A stretch of 46,939 nt of DNA from Actinomadura sp. 7K507. Its GTDB lineage: Bacteria; Actinomycetota; Actinomycetes; Streptosporangiales; Streptosporangiaceae. The translations under genes were made by a program, and so were the position numbers. Numbering within the stretch: position 1 is the stretch's first letter; each line of letters opens with the position of its first letter. Positions 1-8,257 of this stretch are shown here, piece after piece. The notes beneath the pieces are model-generated. The model had not been told where the DNA came from. It did not search any database and worked only from the letters and a program-made list of their open reading frames with translations. The stretch is taken from NCBI RefSeq assembly GCF_004348425.1, contig NZ_SMKK01000041.1, positions 1 through 46,939 on the forward strand, written 5' to 3'.

Positions 1-45
1 GCCCTTCACCTAACCCTGACCAGCACCAACGGCGGGGAACTATCT

Positions 46-123
46 GGCCGCCGTTGGGGAACACACCACGGCCGCCAGCGGGGAGATCTCAAGGCCGCCC
101 ACGGGGAGTTCAGAACGGCCGTT
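46..123. repeat. Degenerate 23-24 bp tandem repeat at end of IS remnant
   Basis: The heptamer GGCCGCC (last copy GGCCGTT) begins at 46, 70, 93 and 117, so the spacing is 24, 23 and 24 bases. Most units continue with a GGGGA block and then a short variable stretch; a partial unit with GGCGGGGAACT precedes it at about 31-41. The array abuts the 3' end of the truncated rve transposase. Seen: the periodicity. Inferred: these could be sub-terminal transposase binding sites, as integrase-type transposases often bind several end repeats. Confidence 0.55.
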
Positions 124-655
124 GACACAGACCGCCCAGGGCCCTCCGCCGCCGTATTCTCGCCGTCGTCATGTCGGTTACTGCGGCCGTGGTGATGTCG
201 TCGTGGTCTGGTGGTCGCAGACCCTGAGCCCGGTGCGGACGATGCTGGTTATAGTGCGCGACATACTCACTCAGGACCGTGTGCAGGTGGCGTAGCCCGG
301 CGATCAGCATGCGGTCGGTGACTTCGCCTCGCACAGTGCGGATCCGGCGTTCGGCGAAGGCGTTCACTTTCGGGCTTCGCGGCGGGATCTTCACCACCGT
401 GATCCCGGCAGCGGCGAACACGGCATCGAACGCCGCGGTGAACTGACCGGCCCGGTCGCGGACCAGGAAGCCGAACCCGGCGGCCCGCTCCCCCAGATCC
501 ATCAGCAGATTCCGTGCCTGCTGCACCGTCCATGCCCCGTCCGGGTGCGCGGTCACACCCAGGACATGGACATGGCGGGTGCCCACCTCCATCACGAAGA
601 ACACATAGATGCGGCGCAAGGTCAGCGCTGCGCTTGCCGAAAACTCCGTCCATGC
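110..655 (-). pseudogene. Truncated integrase-type (rve) transposase
   Basis: This is the C-terminal two thirds of a DDE integrase-core transposase common in actinomycetes. The longest ATG-initiated reading is 110-619 (169 aa). In-frame homology (LTLRRIYVFF) extends a little further upstream and then hits a stop at about 662. The second catalytic Asp region (RDRAGQF) and the Glu region (NAFAERRIRT) are visible. The first Asp and the N-terminal helix-turn-helix part are missing, so it should be inactive. It is broken within about 90 bases of the left tRNA-Lys fragment, so an integration or deletion at that junction may have removed its 5' end. A short N-terminal remnant of the same family (VLLRLAYMTVTNAFAV) lies at 26024 near the other end of the island. 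Confidence 0.8.
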
Positions 656-703
656 TGGTCAGGGGAGGCCGCCGCTTAGCAAGCCACAAAATCGCCAACG
701 GCC

Positions 704-737
704 CATGTCGGCTCGTTGTCGGCTCGGCGGTTCCGAA
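704..737 (+). repeat. Left copy of 34-bp att-flanking repeat
   Basis: This stretch, beginning CATGTCGGCTCGTTGTC, matches 28841-28874 at 31 of 34 positions by eye. In this copy only three bases (738-740) separate it from the tRNA-Lys 3' fragment. In the right copy 106 bases lie between the two blocks. It ends within an inverted repeat, GCGGTTC-C-GAACCGC, at about 727-741. I read it as an integrase arm or element-end sequence shared by two related integration events. Confidence 0.6.
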
Positions 738-740
738 CCG

Positions 741-785
741 CTTTTAATCCGTAGGCTGTGGGTTCGAGTCCCACGCGACCCACCA
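741..785 (+). repeat. tRNA-Lys(UUU) 3' fragment, presumed att site (left)
   Basis: The sequence runs from the anticodon loop CTTTTAA through the variable loop, a T arm with five paired bases (GTGGG/CCCAC around TTCGAGT), the 3' acceptor strand GCGACCC, discriminator A and encoded CCA. No matching 5' half (a GGGTCGC acceptor strand and D arm) is found upstream, so this is not a functional tRNA. It differs from 28981-29025 at one position of 45. Similarity continues about 20 bases past the CCA (CTGACCAGGG in both). Tyrosine recombinases commonly use tRNA 3' ends as attachment cores. Confidence 0.8.
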
Positions 786-1034
786 CCCCTGACCAGGGAA
801 AACACGCTCTACACCGCGCGTGGTTGATCATGCCTGGGGCCGACATGAGGCCCTCCTGGGGACGGGGATGCAGGAACAGAGGCCCTGCAAAGGGCTCCTC
901 TCCCCCAGGCCGTCGTCCAGGCAGGGCTGGATCGCGCACCGACGGTCGTTAGGTGCGGAAACGGTATGCGGTTGTCCTTTCCCGCTCGAAGATCTCATGT
1001 CGGGAGCCGAAGCTCTGAGGTCGCGTACGAGCCA
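786..1034. other. Non-coding gap between left att and integrase
   Basis: About 250 bases follow the tRNA fragment before the integrase stop. The first 20 or so repeat the sequence after the right att copy. A GC-rich block at about 880-910 contains AGGCCCTGCAAAGGGCTCC, a weak inverted repeat. I see no credible gene; the reading frames here are short and lack ribosome sites. Confidence 0.4.
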
Positions 1035-2458
1035 CTACAACGCGGCAGGCTTCGCGGCCGGTCGAGCCCGGGGTCTCGCACGCGCGCTCCGGTTCGTCCT
1101 GCTGGTGCGCTTTCGGGGCAGCCGCGCCTGTCCGTTGCGCGGGGCGCGCCGCTTGCGGCGGGTCGGGCCTCTGCCGCGGCGGCGGTTGGTGCCGGGCACG
1201 ATGCCGGCGGCGTGCATGAGCAGTGCGGCGGTCTTCTCGGCTGCGGTGTGGGCGACCTGGGGTAGGACGCTGGTGTAGGTGTCGGCGGTCAGCACGATGC
1301 TGGAATGCCCCAGCATCTCCTGGACCACCTTCAACTCCACACCCGCGGCCAGGGCCAGGGTCGCGGCGCCGTGCCGCAGATCGTGCAACCGGATCGGCGG
1401 CATGTCCTGCTCGGCGATCAACCGCTGGAACTGATGGGTCAACCATCCCGGCGACACCGGCTCACCGTTGAGATTGGTGAACACATAACCGCTGTCGCGG
1501 TACCCCTCGCCGAACGCCTCCTGCTCGGCCCGCTGCCGGCTCCGGTGCGCCCGCAACGCGGTCACGGTGGTGCGGTCCAGCGCGATCACCCGGTTGCTGT
1601 GCGGCGTCTTGGTGCACACGCGGTCAGCCGGCCGTTCCTGCGCTGCACCTGCCGGCAGATCACCGCGGTTCCTGCGTCCAGGTCGACCTCGCACCACCGC
1701 AATCCGGCCGCCTCGCCGCGCCGCAGCCCGCGCAGCGCGATCAGGTGGTAGGCGGCGTACAGCCGATGGCTTCGGATGCCGTTGAGGAACTGCGCAGTCT
1801 GCGCGACCGTCCACACCGCCACGCTCGGGCGCTCCCCCGTCCGCCGCCACTGCTCGACCCGACCCGCCGTCCACACCACCGCACGCGGCCGCCGCGCCGA
1901 TGGAAGCACCACCAGCGACGCCGGGTTCTCCTCGATCCACCCAGCCCGCAGCGCAGCATTCAACGCCGCACGCAACGTCGCCCGGATCCGGTGCAGCGTC
2001 GCCGCCGTCACCGGCCGTCCCCGCTGTTCGTGGTCGTGCGCGATCGTGGCCAGCATCCGCTCCACCTGCCCGACCGACACCTCCGCCACCAGCAGATCAC
2101 CCAGCAACGGCCCCAGATAACGCTCCACGTGATCGGCGTAACCGGCCACCGTCGACGCCGCACCAGGATGGTTCGCCAACCACCGCCCCAGCCACTCCGC
2201 CACCGTCAACGCACTGCCCGCCGGCCCACGCAACCGACGCAACTCCTCCTCAGCCGCCTTCCGGGTGGGGAACCCGCCCCGCCGGACCCGCCGACGGATC
2301 CCGCCCGGACCACTGCCCAGCTCCAACCGCAGATACCAGCTCCCATGGCTCCGCTCCATCGCCAGCCGGGGGCATCTGCCACCCACCGCCCGGCCCGAAA
2401 CCCGATCTTCACACCCACACCGGCGGTACACGCCACCAACACCTCGAACACGTCCCAT
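1035..2458 (-). pseudogene. int: Tyrosine recombinase (site-specific integrase), frameshifted
   Basis: This is a phage/ICE-type integrase. An N-terminal Arm-binding-like segment (GSWYLRLELG, then GGFPTRKAAEEEL) is followed by a SAM-like core-binding domain (LTVAEWLGRWLANH) and the catalytic domain. Box I Arg is in ALRGLRRGEAAGL, the box II H-x-x-R is HDLRHG, and the final His and Tyr are in LGHSSIVLTADTYTSV. The first half, through RRNGRLT, reads in one frame. The second half, from VCTKTPHSNRV, reads in another. The shift is at about 1618-1625 and is most simply a one-base loss. Start at 2458 is chosen because the family opens with M-G-R-x-R-G; an in-frame ATG at 2506 is possible. The break separates Arg from His/Tyr, so it is likely inactive unless the shift is a sequencing error. 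It lies just inside the left att and is transcribed towards it. Confidence 0.85.
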
Positions 2459-2659
2459 CCGACCATCGTGCGCTCCACCGGACCACCCCAGGCGAAACAA
2501 CGCCACCCGCTACGTCCACTCCTGCACGACAGCCTTGGACCTCGTCACAGAAGCCGGTACGGCTCACCTTCGGCAAGCTGATCTCGTTGGGCTCGACAGT
2601 GGCCTGAACGACGCTCCCTGTCGAAGGGCGCTCGACGACTTGTCGACGGCGAGTGCGGG

Positions 2660-3898
2660 TCAGGAGCGTATTCGACGAAGGTCTGTTCGCCGCCGGATCG
2701 GGCTGAGCGTGGCGGGCGGCGAAGGCTTGGGAATGTGGAGTCGGCGACGCGGGCGCCTTGCCGCTCGCGTTCGTCGCCCGGACTCCAGTTCGCTTCTCAG
2801 GCGGTCCAGGTGGACGAGGAGCTCACCGTGGAGCGGCCAGTCGGGGCTGTCGGCCCGCAGCATCTCGGTCAGCTTGACGCGCTCTTCCCGCGCGGCGTCC
2901 AGGTGGGAGGCGAGCGGGTCCTCGAGGTCGGTGTTTCCTGTGGCGAACTGCTGCCGGCGCATTCGCCCGTAGGTGCCCAGCGCCGAGGCCAGGTGTCTCA
3001 TGGTCGTGGCCAGCAGGGCGCGGGTGTCGCTCTTGGACAGGGGGTCCTCGCGCCACTGCTCAGGTTCGTTGGCGTGGTCGGCGAGGCAGCGTGCGAGGCC
3101 GCGGATGGTGACTCCGCAGTGTTCCAGTGCGACCAAGGTCTCCCGCAACGCCACCATTGACCGCAGCATTCCGACGCCCTGCGGGTTGAGGCGGATGCTC
3201 TCCTCGGCGTGTACGAGTTCGCCGTCCACGCGTTGGACTTCTCGGGTGAGGGAGCGGGCCTGGGAGAGCAGTTCGTCGAAGGTGTGTGGCTCGGGGCGGT
3301 TTTCCACCGCGGCGGCGAGGTCGTGGAGGTGACGGGCCATGGTGCCGCTGAGGTCCTCCAGCGCCTCCTCGGCTGCTTGGATCTTGATGGGCGAGGTCAG
3401 GATCCCGGCGACCAGGCCGGTGAGCGCGCCGACGAGGGTCTCCACGATCCGCCCCGTGGCCGCGGCGCCGGTTTCGAGGGACAGGATGAGCATGGCGCTG
3501 ATCGGCACCTCGAGGATGTAGTTGCCGAGCCGCATCACGAATCCGCAGATCAGTGCGGCCGTGATGGCCAGGCCCAGGCTCCACCAGCTGAATCCCAGCT
3601 GGCTGGACAGCAGTGCTGCGACCATCACACCGACGACGACGCTGACGACGCGTTGCCAGACATGGTGGATGGTCTGGTACAGCGTGACCTGGACGACGAG
3701 GATTGCGGTCAGAGGGGCGAGTACGGGCCTTGGGCTGGTAGCGGGCAGCCATGACGCGAACTGGAAGGAAAGAACCGCTGTCACGGCGAGGCGGGCGATC
3801 ACGATGGCCGTGGGCTGTGTACGCAGCCGCTTCAGTCGCACCCGCACCGGCGTGACGGCAGTGCGGGCCGCCGCCCGTATCCGCTGGTCACCGTTCAT
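2660..3898 (-). CDS. FUSC-family / aromatic-acid exporter-like membrane protein
   Basis: The protein has 412 aa. A basic N-terminus of about 30 residues is followed by five or six hydrophobic helices to about residue 165 (for example SFQFASWLP, VVQVTLYQ, VVSVVVGVMVAALL, ALICGFVMRLGNYILEVPISAM). The rest is a long, mostly helical cytoplasmic region (AAEEALEDLSGTMARHLHDL) and a very basic C-terminus rich in Arg and Pro. This layout fits FUSC/ArAE half-size proteins, some of which export aromatic acids; the substrate here is not known. It starts 22 bases after the stop of the cyclic-nucleotide/thioredoxin-reductase-like gene and is probably the last gene of that operon. Confidence 0.7.
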   Translation of the reverse strand: MNGDQRIRAAARTAVTPVRVRLKRLRTQPTAIVIARLAVTAVLSFQFASWLPATSPRPVLAPLTAILVVQVTLYQTIHHVWQRVVSVVVGVMVAALLSSQLGFSWWSLGLAITAALICGFVMRLGNYILEVPISAMLILSLETGAAATGRIVETLVGALTGLVAGILTSPIKIQAAEEALEDLSGTMARHLHDLAAAVENRPEPHTFDELLSQARSLTREVQRVDGELVHAEESIRLNPQGVGMLRSMVALRETLVALEHCGVTIRGLARCLADHANEPEQWREDPLSKSDTRALLATTMRHLASALGTYGRMRRQQFATGNTDLEDPLASHLDAAREERVKLTEMLRADSPDWPLHGELLVHLDRLRSELESGRRTRAARRPRRRLHIPKPSPPATLSPIRRRTDLRRIRS

Positions 3899-3920
3899 CT
3901 CATGCCCCGACGGCTAGTCA

Positions 3921-5510
3921 TCAACTCAGGCGCTCGAACGCCAGGCGAACGGCCATCGCTCCCTCTCCCACCGCGGAGGCGACCCGCTTGATCGAGCCGC
4001 TCCGCACGTCGCCGGCGGCCAGAACGCCGGGGAGGTTGGTCTCCAGCGGCAGGGCCTGTGGGCCGCCGGTGCGCACATATCCCTTGTCATCGAGGTCGAC
4101 CGTGCCGGACAACCAGGCGACGCAGGGGTCAGCTCCGATGAAGACGAACAATGCACGTACCTTGAAGCGGCGGACTTCACCGGTCCGGTTGTTCTTTGTG
4201 ACGACTTCCTCCAGGAGATCGTGACCGTGCAGTTCACGGATCTCGGTGTGCAGGAAGACGTCGACCTCGGGGCAGTGCTCGATCCGGTCGATGAGGTAGC
4301 GCGACATGTTCTCGCCGAGATCTGCGCCCCGGACGAAGAGCAACACGCGGGTGGCGTGCCGGGCCAGGAAGACGGCCGCCTGGCCCGCCGAGTTGCCGCC
4401 GCCGACGATGGCCACCGGCATGTCCCGGCACTGCAGCGCCTCAACCTGGGTGGCCGCGAAGTACACGCCGGCACCGTCGTAGTCGTCCAGGTGCGGGACG
4501 TCCAGCCGGCGGTAGTGGGCGCCGGTCGCGATGACGACCGTGCGGCCGGACAGTTCGCCGCCTCCGTCGAGGTCGACGATGTACCGGCCGTTGCCCGCCC
4601 GCAGCCCCGTGGCGGCACCGGGCACGTGAAGTTTCGCTCCGAATTCTCTTGCCTGGATGACTGCCCGTTCGGTCAGCTCCGCACCCGAGATGCCTGCGGG
4701 GAAACCGAGGTAGTTCTCGATCTTGGACGACGTCCCGGCCTGCCCTCCGGTGGCGATGGCATCGACGACCATCGTGTCCAGCCCCTCCGAGGAGCCGTAC
4801 ACGGCCGCGGCCAGCCCGGCGGGGCCCGCGCCGATGACGAGCATGTCGTGCACCGAGGGGGCCGGTGCCGGTGGCGGTAGCCCGAGCAGCCGGAGGAGTT
4901 CGTCGTCGCCCGGATTGCGCAGCACCCGCTCACCGTTCAGGATCACGACGGGTGTTTCCGACGCCGGGACGCCGAGCTTCATGAGCAGTGATTCGGCGTC
5001 CTCGTCGTCCTCGACGTCGATCCACCGGTGCGGCAGCCGGTTGCGCGCGGCGAAGTCGCGCAGCCGCAGACAGCGGAGAGAGAAGCGCGAACCGATGATT
5101 CGCAGCCCGGCGCCGTGCTCGATGAGCAGGGAGCGCCGGATGAGGAACGCGCGCAGAACGAGGTCTCCGAACCAGGGTTCCCGGTCGGCGAGCTCGCGCA
5201 GCCGTCGTGGCGGCACCGCGATCACCTCGCCGGATTCCTCGACGCGGGCGGTGAGGAACGTGGGCTGACCGGTCAGCAGGCCGATCTCGCCGAGAAAGCG
5301 GCCCGGTCCGTGCATTCGGATGACCTCGCCCTTGTCGAGCATCGCCACCATCCCGGACACGAGCAGGAAGAAGTCGTAGGCACAGTCCCCTTCCGCGAAG
5401 AGGACGTCGCCGCGGCGGGTCGGGCGTCGTTCCCCGTATGCCGCGACCAGCCCGATCTGCTCCCGGTCGAGTCGGGGGTAGGCGCCGTACAGATCAAGTG
5501 TCTCTTCCAA
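3921..5510 (-). CDS. Cyclic-nucleotide-binding / thioredoxin-reductase-like fusion flavoprotein
   Basis: The protein has 529 aa. Residues 1-130 form a Crp-type cyclic-nucleotide-binding domain (DVLFAEGD, then GPGRFLGEIGLLTGQP). Residues about 135-215 form a glutaredoxin-like fold (PHRWIDVEDDEDAESLL, then ETPVVILNGERVL). From about 222 there is a thioredoxin-reductase-type FAD/NAD module with GAGPAG and GGGNSAGQAA and a C-terminal FAD motif (LAAGDVRSG). The usual redox CxxC just before the NADPH motif is absent: that segment reads ATQVEALQC. The enzyme therefore cannot use the classical TrxR thiol relay, and an unusual acceptor or the Grx-like region must take over. Its start overlaps the thioredoxin stop by 17 bases, which argues for coupled translation and a shared function. 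Confidence 0.85.
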   Translation of the reverse strand: MEETLDLYGAYPRLDREQIGLVAAYGERRPTRRGDVLFAEGDCAYDFFLLVSGMVAMLDKGEVIRMHGPGRFLGEIGLLTGQPTFLTARVEESGEVIAVPPRRLRELADREPWFGDLVLRAFLIRRSLLIEHGAGLRIIGSRFSLRCLRLRDFAARNRLPHRWIDVEDDEDAESLLMKLGVPASETPVVILNGERVLRNPGDDELLRLLGLPPPAPAPSVHDMLVIGAGPAGLAAAVYGSSEGLDTMVVDAIATGGQAGTSSKIENYLGFPAGISGAELTERAVIQAREFGAKLHVPGAATGLRAGNGRYIVDLDGGGELSGRTVVIATGAHYRRLDVPHLDDYDGAGVYFAATQVEALQCRDMPVAIVGGGNSAGQAAVFLARHATRVLLFVRGADLGENMSRYLIDRIEHCPEVDVFLHTEIRELHGHDLLEEVVTKNNRTGEVRRFKVRALFVFIGADPCVAWLSGTVDLDDKGYVRTGGPQALPLETNLPGVLAAGDVRSGSIKRVASAVGEGAMAVRLAFERLS

Positions 5511-5919
5511 GGGCCTCCCCCACCCACGTTCGGAGCGGACCGGCGAATACGGCGCCCGCTCTCCGGTCGATCACCTTCCCTTCGCGCATCAGCAGCAGCG
5601 TGGGAACGGCACGCACGGCGAAGCGCTCCTGGATCTTCGGCGCCCGGTCGATGTCGATTTTCACGAGCTTCAGCCGCCCGGCCATCTCGTGGGCGATGCG
5701 CTCCAGTACCGGGCTGACCGTGCGGCACGGCGCGCACCAGGCCGCCCACAGGTCGACGATGACCGGGACCGAGGAGCGCTCGGCAACCTCGGTGAAGTCC
5801 TCGTCTCCGGCGTCTGCGATCCACGGGAGCGGCCGGTGACAATTGCCGCAGACTGGACTGCCGTCGGCAGCGGCCGGCACGCGGTTCTTCGTGCCGCAGT
5901 GCCCGCAACGGACGATCAT
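5494..5919 (-). CDS. Thioredoxin with N-terminal zinc ribbon (Trx2/TrxC type)
   Basis: The protein has 141 aa. Residues 5-27 hold two CxxC pairs (CGHC and CGNC), a zinc ribbon like that of E. coli thioredoxin 2. The thioredoxin domain follows, with active site WCAPC at 61-65 and cis-Pro in RAVPTLLL. Known zinc-ribbon thioredoxins are cytosolic disulfide reductases linked to oxidative stress. The gene lies 47 bases after hsp20 and overlaps the downstream flavoprotein gene by 17 bases. I infer a redox repair unit inside a stress operon. The flavoprotein lacks the standard CxxC, so it may not be the reductase for this thioredoxin. Confidence 0.92.
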   Translation of the reverse strand: MIVRCGHCGTKNRVPAAADGSPVCGNCHRPLPWIADAGDEDFTEVAERSSVPVIVDLWAAWCAPCRTVSPVLERIAHEMAGRLKLVKIDIDRAPKIQERFAVRAVPTLLLMREGKVIDRRAGAVFAGPLRTWVGEALGRDT

Positions 5920-5966
5920 CGGCCCCTCCCGCGGATGTGGGCGGCGTGCCCCGTGCGCGCGCGGGG

Positions 5967-6416
5967 TCAGCCCTTGACCTCGATGTGGCGGTCCTTCTCG
6001 GTCGTGGCCTTGGGGACCGTCACGGTGAGCACGCCGTCGCCGAGGTTCGCGTCGACTCGCTCGGCGTCGATGTCACCGGGCAGGTACACGCGGTACTCGA
6101 ACCGGCCGGTGCGCCGCTGCTTGCGGTGCCGCAGCCCACGACTCTCCTGCTCCTTGACCTCCCCGGTGATGGTCAGCTCCCGGTCGTGCATTGATACGTC
6201 GATCTCGTCCTTCTTCAGGCCAGGAAGTTCGGTCTCGATCACGTAGGCGTCGTCGGTCTCGCTCACGTCCGCCGCGGGCGCCCAGGGCATCTCCGTGGCG
6301 GTACCGGCGAAAACCGCGTTGACCAGCTGTTCCATCTGCTCGTAGAGGGGGTCGAACGCCCGTGGCCTCGGGTTGAGCATCGTGTCTCCGGGGCGGCGGA
6401 TGCTGGGCAGTGCCAT
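5967..6416 (-). CDS. hsp20: Hsp20 / alpha-crystallin small heat shock protein
   Basis: The protein has 149 aa. An N-terminal arm (residues 1-45) precedes an alpha-crystallin domain that starts near WAPAADVSETDDAYVIETELPG. The domain contains the conserved GRFEYRVYLPG and DGVLTVTVPK segments and ends with a short tail. Small Hsps are ATP-independent holdases that hand clients to DnaK and ClpB, both of which are encoded on this island. The start at 6416 is preferred over one 63 bases upstream because a GAGAGG ribosome site lies 8 bases before it. The gene is 103 bases downstream of the antiporter and may have its own promoter in that gap. Confidence 0.95.
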   Translation of the reverse strand: MALPSIRRPGDTMLNPRPRAFDPLYEQMEQLVNAVFAGTATEMPWAPAADVSETDDAYVIETELPGLKKDEIDVSMHDRELTITGEVKEQESRGLRHRKQRRTGRFEYRVYLPGDIDAERVDANLGDGVLTVTVPKATTEKDRHIEVKG

Positions 6417-6519
6417 CGTCTGATCCTCTCGTTGGACGTTCTCTGATTTGCGACGTTGCCCGTCCGGCCGGTCCGGCACATCCTCAGAGTTGACAGGTCC
6501 GGGAGGGTGCGGCTCCCGG

Positions 6520-8094
6520 TCAGCCGACTTCCCGGATGTCGGGGTCCTCGAGATCGAGCCATCGGTCCACGGCCCGCAGGACCTCGGCGCTGATCTTGCC
6601 TTTGGAGTAGAGCCGGCGCAGCTTCTCGCGCTGCGTCCGCACCAGTTCGCGGCGGAAGCCGAGGACGTCGGTGACCTCCTCGTCGAGGTCCTCGCCGAAC
6701 TCGGTGCGAATCTGGTCCAGGAGATCCTCGTACAGCTGGCGGAAGGCCCTGGCGGTGCGATCGTCGACCTCGCCGTTCTCGACGAGCTCGTCGAGCCGTG
6801 CCAGGGCGGCGTCCACTACGGCCTTCCGCGCCTCCTGGTACTCGATCCGGACGCGGTCGGACTCGGCCAGGCCGAGCCGTCTCAGCAGGCCGGGCAGCGT
6901 GGTCGCACACCCGATCAGGGTGACGAACACTACGGCGCCGGTCACGAAGAGCCGCTCGCCGCGCCGGTCCGGCGGCAGGCCCGGCGCGGACACCGGCAGG
7001 GACAGCACGATCGCCAGTGAGATCGCGCCTCGCATGCCGCTGAAGCCGATGGCGAGCCGGTCGCGCCAGGGCAGATGGTCGAAGGCGATGTGCCGGCCGG
7101 GCAGGTACCGGGAGAGCGGGAAGACGAACTGCGTCCAGGCGAGCCGCAGGGCCACGATGACGGCCGCGACCGCGGCCGCGCCGAGGATCGCCGACGACCA
7201 TGCCGCGCCGGTCAGCTCGCGCACGATGACGCGTATCTCAAGGCCGAGCAGCACGAACAGCGCCGACTCCAGGAGAAAGACCAGCACCTGCCAGAACAGC
7301 TGCCCGGGCAGCCGGGACGCCGGCTGGAGCATGCCCTCTCCGCGGGTGCCGAGGTAGAAGCCCGCGCAGACGGCGGCGAGTACCCCGGAGAAGCCGAGCT
7401 CCTCGGCCGGGACGAACGCGAGGTACGGCGTCAGCAGGGACACGATGATCTGGCTGCCGGGATCGCGGATCCGGCGGCGGAGGCGGGACGCGATGAACCC
7501 CACCGCGAGGCCGTACGCCACACCGCCGGCGACGACCTCGGCCAGCCGCACGATGCCGTGGCCGACGGTGAAGGGCGTCGTCAGCGCCTCGACGGCCAGC
7601 ACGAAGGCGGTGAGCGCGACGGCGTCGTTGATGAGGTTCTCCCCTTCGACGATGGTCACGATCCGGCCCGGCGCGTTCAGCCGCTTCATGATCGAGATCG
7701 CGGCGACGGGGTCGGTGGGGGCGACGGCGGCGCCGAGGGCGACGGCGGCCGCCCAGCCCAGGTCGGGCAGGATCCACCGCAGGACCGCGGCGACGGCGAA
7801 GGTGGTCACCGTCGTCAGGCCGATCGCGAGCGCCGTGATCGGCACGGCATCCGCCTTCGCCTCCCGCGGGGCGCTGAAGAAGGCGGCGTAGTAGACGAGC
7901 GGGGGCAGGAAGCCCAGCAGCACCACTTCCGGTGGCAACTCGACCTCGGGCATGCCGGGCAGGAACGCAACCGCTGCGCCGAGCACGACGAGAAGGATCG
8001 CGTCGGGCACCCCCATACGCGCGGCCAGGGCCCGGGAGAGCAGTACCACGGCCGTGATGGCCAGGCCGACGATGAACAGGGATTCCGGGCCCAT
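6520..8094 (-). CDS. Na+/H+ antiporter, CPA1/NhaP type
   Basis: The 524-aa membrane protein has about 12 hydrophobic segments in its first 400 residues and a C-terminal cytoplasmic helical tail of about 120 residues (from RIEYQEARKAVVDAALARL). The ion-translocation signatures APTDPVAAISI and EGENLINDAVAL are intact, including the paired Asp of TDP and NDA. It should exchange Na+ or K+ for protons to control pH and salt. The tail may sense pH or bind regulators. It is the first gene of the minus-strand stress cluster and is divergent from the MalT-like regulator across 163 bases. Antiporters also occur in the Gram-negative heat-resistance locus. Confidence 0.92.
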   Translation of the reverse strand: MGPESLFIVGLAITAVVLLSRALAARMGVPDAILLVVLGAAVAFLPGMPEVELPPEVVLLGFLPPLVYYAAFFSAPREAKADAVPITALAIGLTTVTTFAVAAVLRWILPDLGWAAAVALGAAVAPTDPVAAISIMKRLNAPGRIVTIVEGENLINDAVALTAFVLAVEALTTPFTVGHGIVRLAEVVAGGVAYGLAVGFIASRLRRRIRDPGSQIIVSLLTPYLAFVPAEELGFSGVLAAVCAGFYLGTRGEGMLQPASRLPGQLFWQVLVFLLESALFVLLGLEIRVIVRELTGAAWSSAILGAAAVAAVIVALRLAWTQFVFPLSRYLPGRHIAFDHLPWRDRLAIGFSGMRGAISLAIVLSLPVSAPGLPPDRRGERLFVTGAVVFVTLIGCATTLPGLLRRLGLAESDRVRIEYQEARKAVVDAALARLDELVENGEVDDRTARAFRQLYEDLLDQIRTEFGEDLDEEVTDVLGFRRELVRTQREKLRRLYSKGKISAEVLRAVDRWLDLEDPDIREVG

Positions 8095-8186
8095 GATCGC
8101 GGCTTTCCCCGGAAAGGCCCCGTCCAGCCGAACACGCAGGTAGGGAAATGTCCAAGCGGAACTGATTCTCCGGCGATCACTGCCGG

Positions 8187-8210
8187 GGCGCCTTGAGGGC
8201 GCTCAGCGCC
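8187..8210. promoter_or_regulatory. GC-rich inverted repeat between antiporter and MalT-like regulator
   Basis: GGCGC at 8187-8191 pairs with GCGCC at 8206-8210 and encloses TGAG-GGCG-CTCA, itself nearly palindromic. It lies in the only shared upstream region of the divergent nhaP-like and luxR-like genes. It could be an operator or a leader hairpin; nothing in the sequence decides between these. Confidence 0.35.
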
Positions 8211-8257
8211 GGCTGCTACCCGTACTGAGGATACGAGGTCCTGGTGGCACGCGCAGG

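Noticed and set aside
676..939. Minus-strand frame spelling VGRVGLEPTAYGLK
   Set aside because: This is the antisense reading of the tRNA-Lys 3' fragment, a well-known source of false proteins.
8187..8210. HspR HAIR box (contains CTTGAG)
   Set aside because: The second half does not match ACTCAAG at the right spacing, so it is listed only as a generic inverted repeat.
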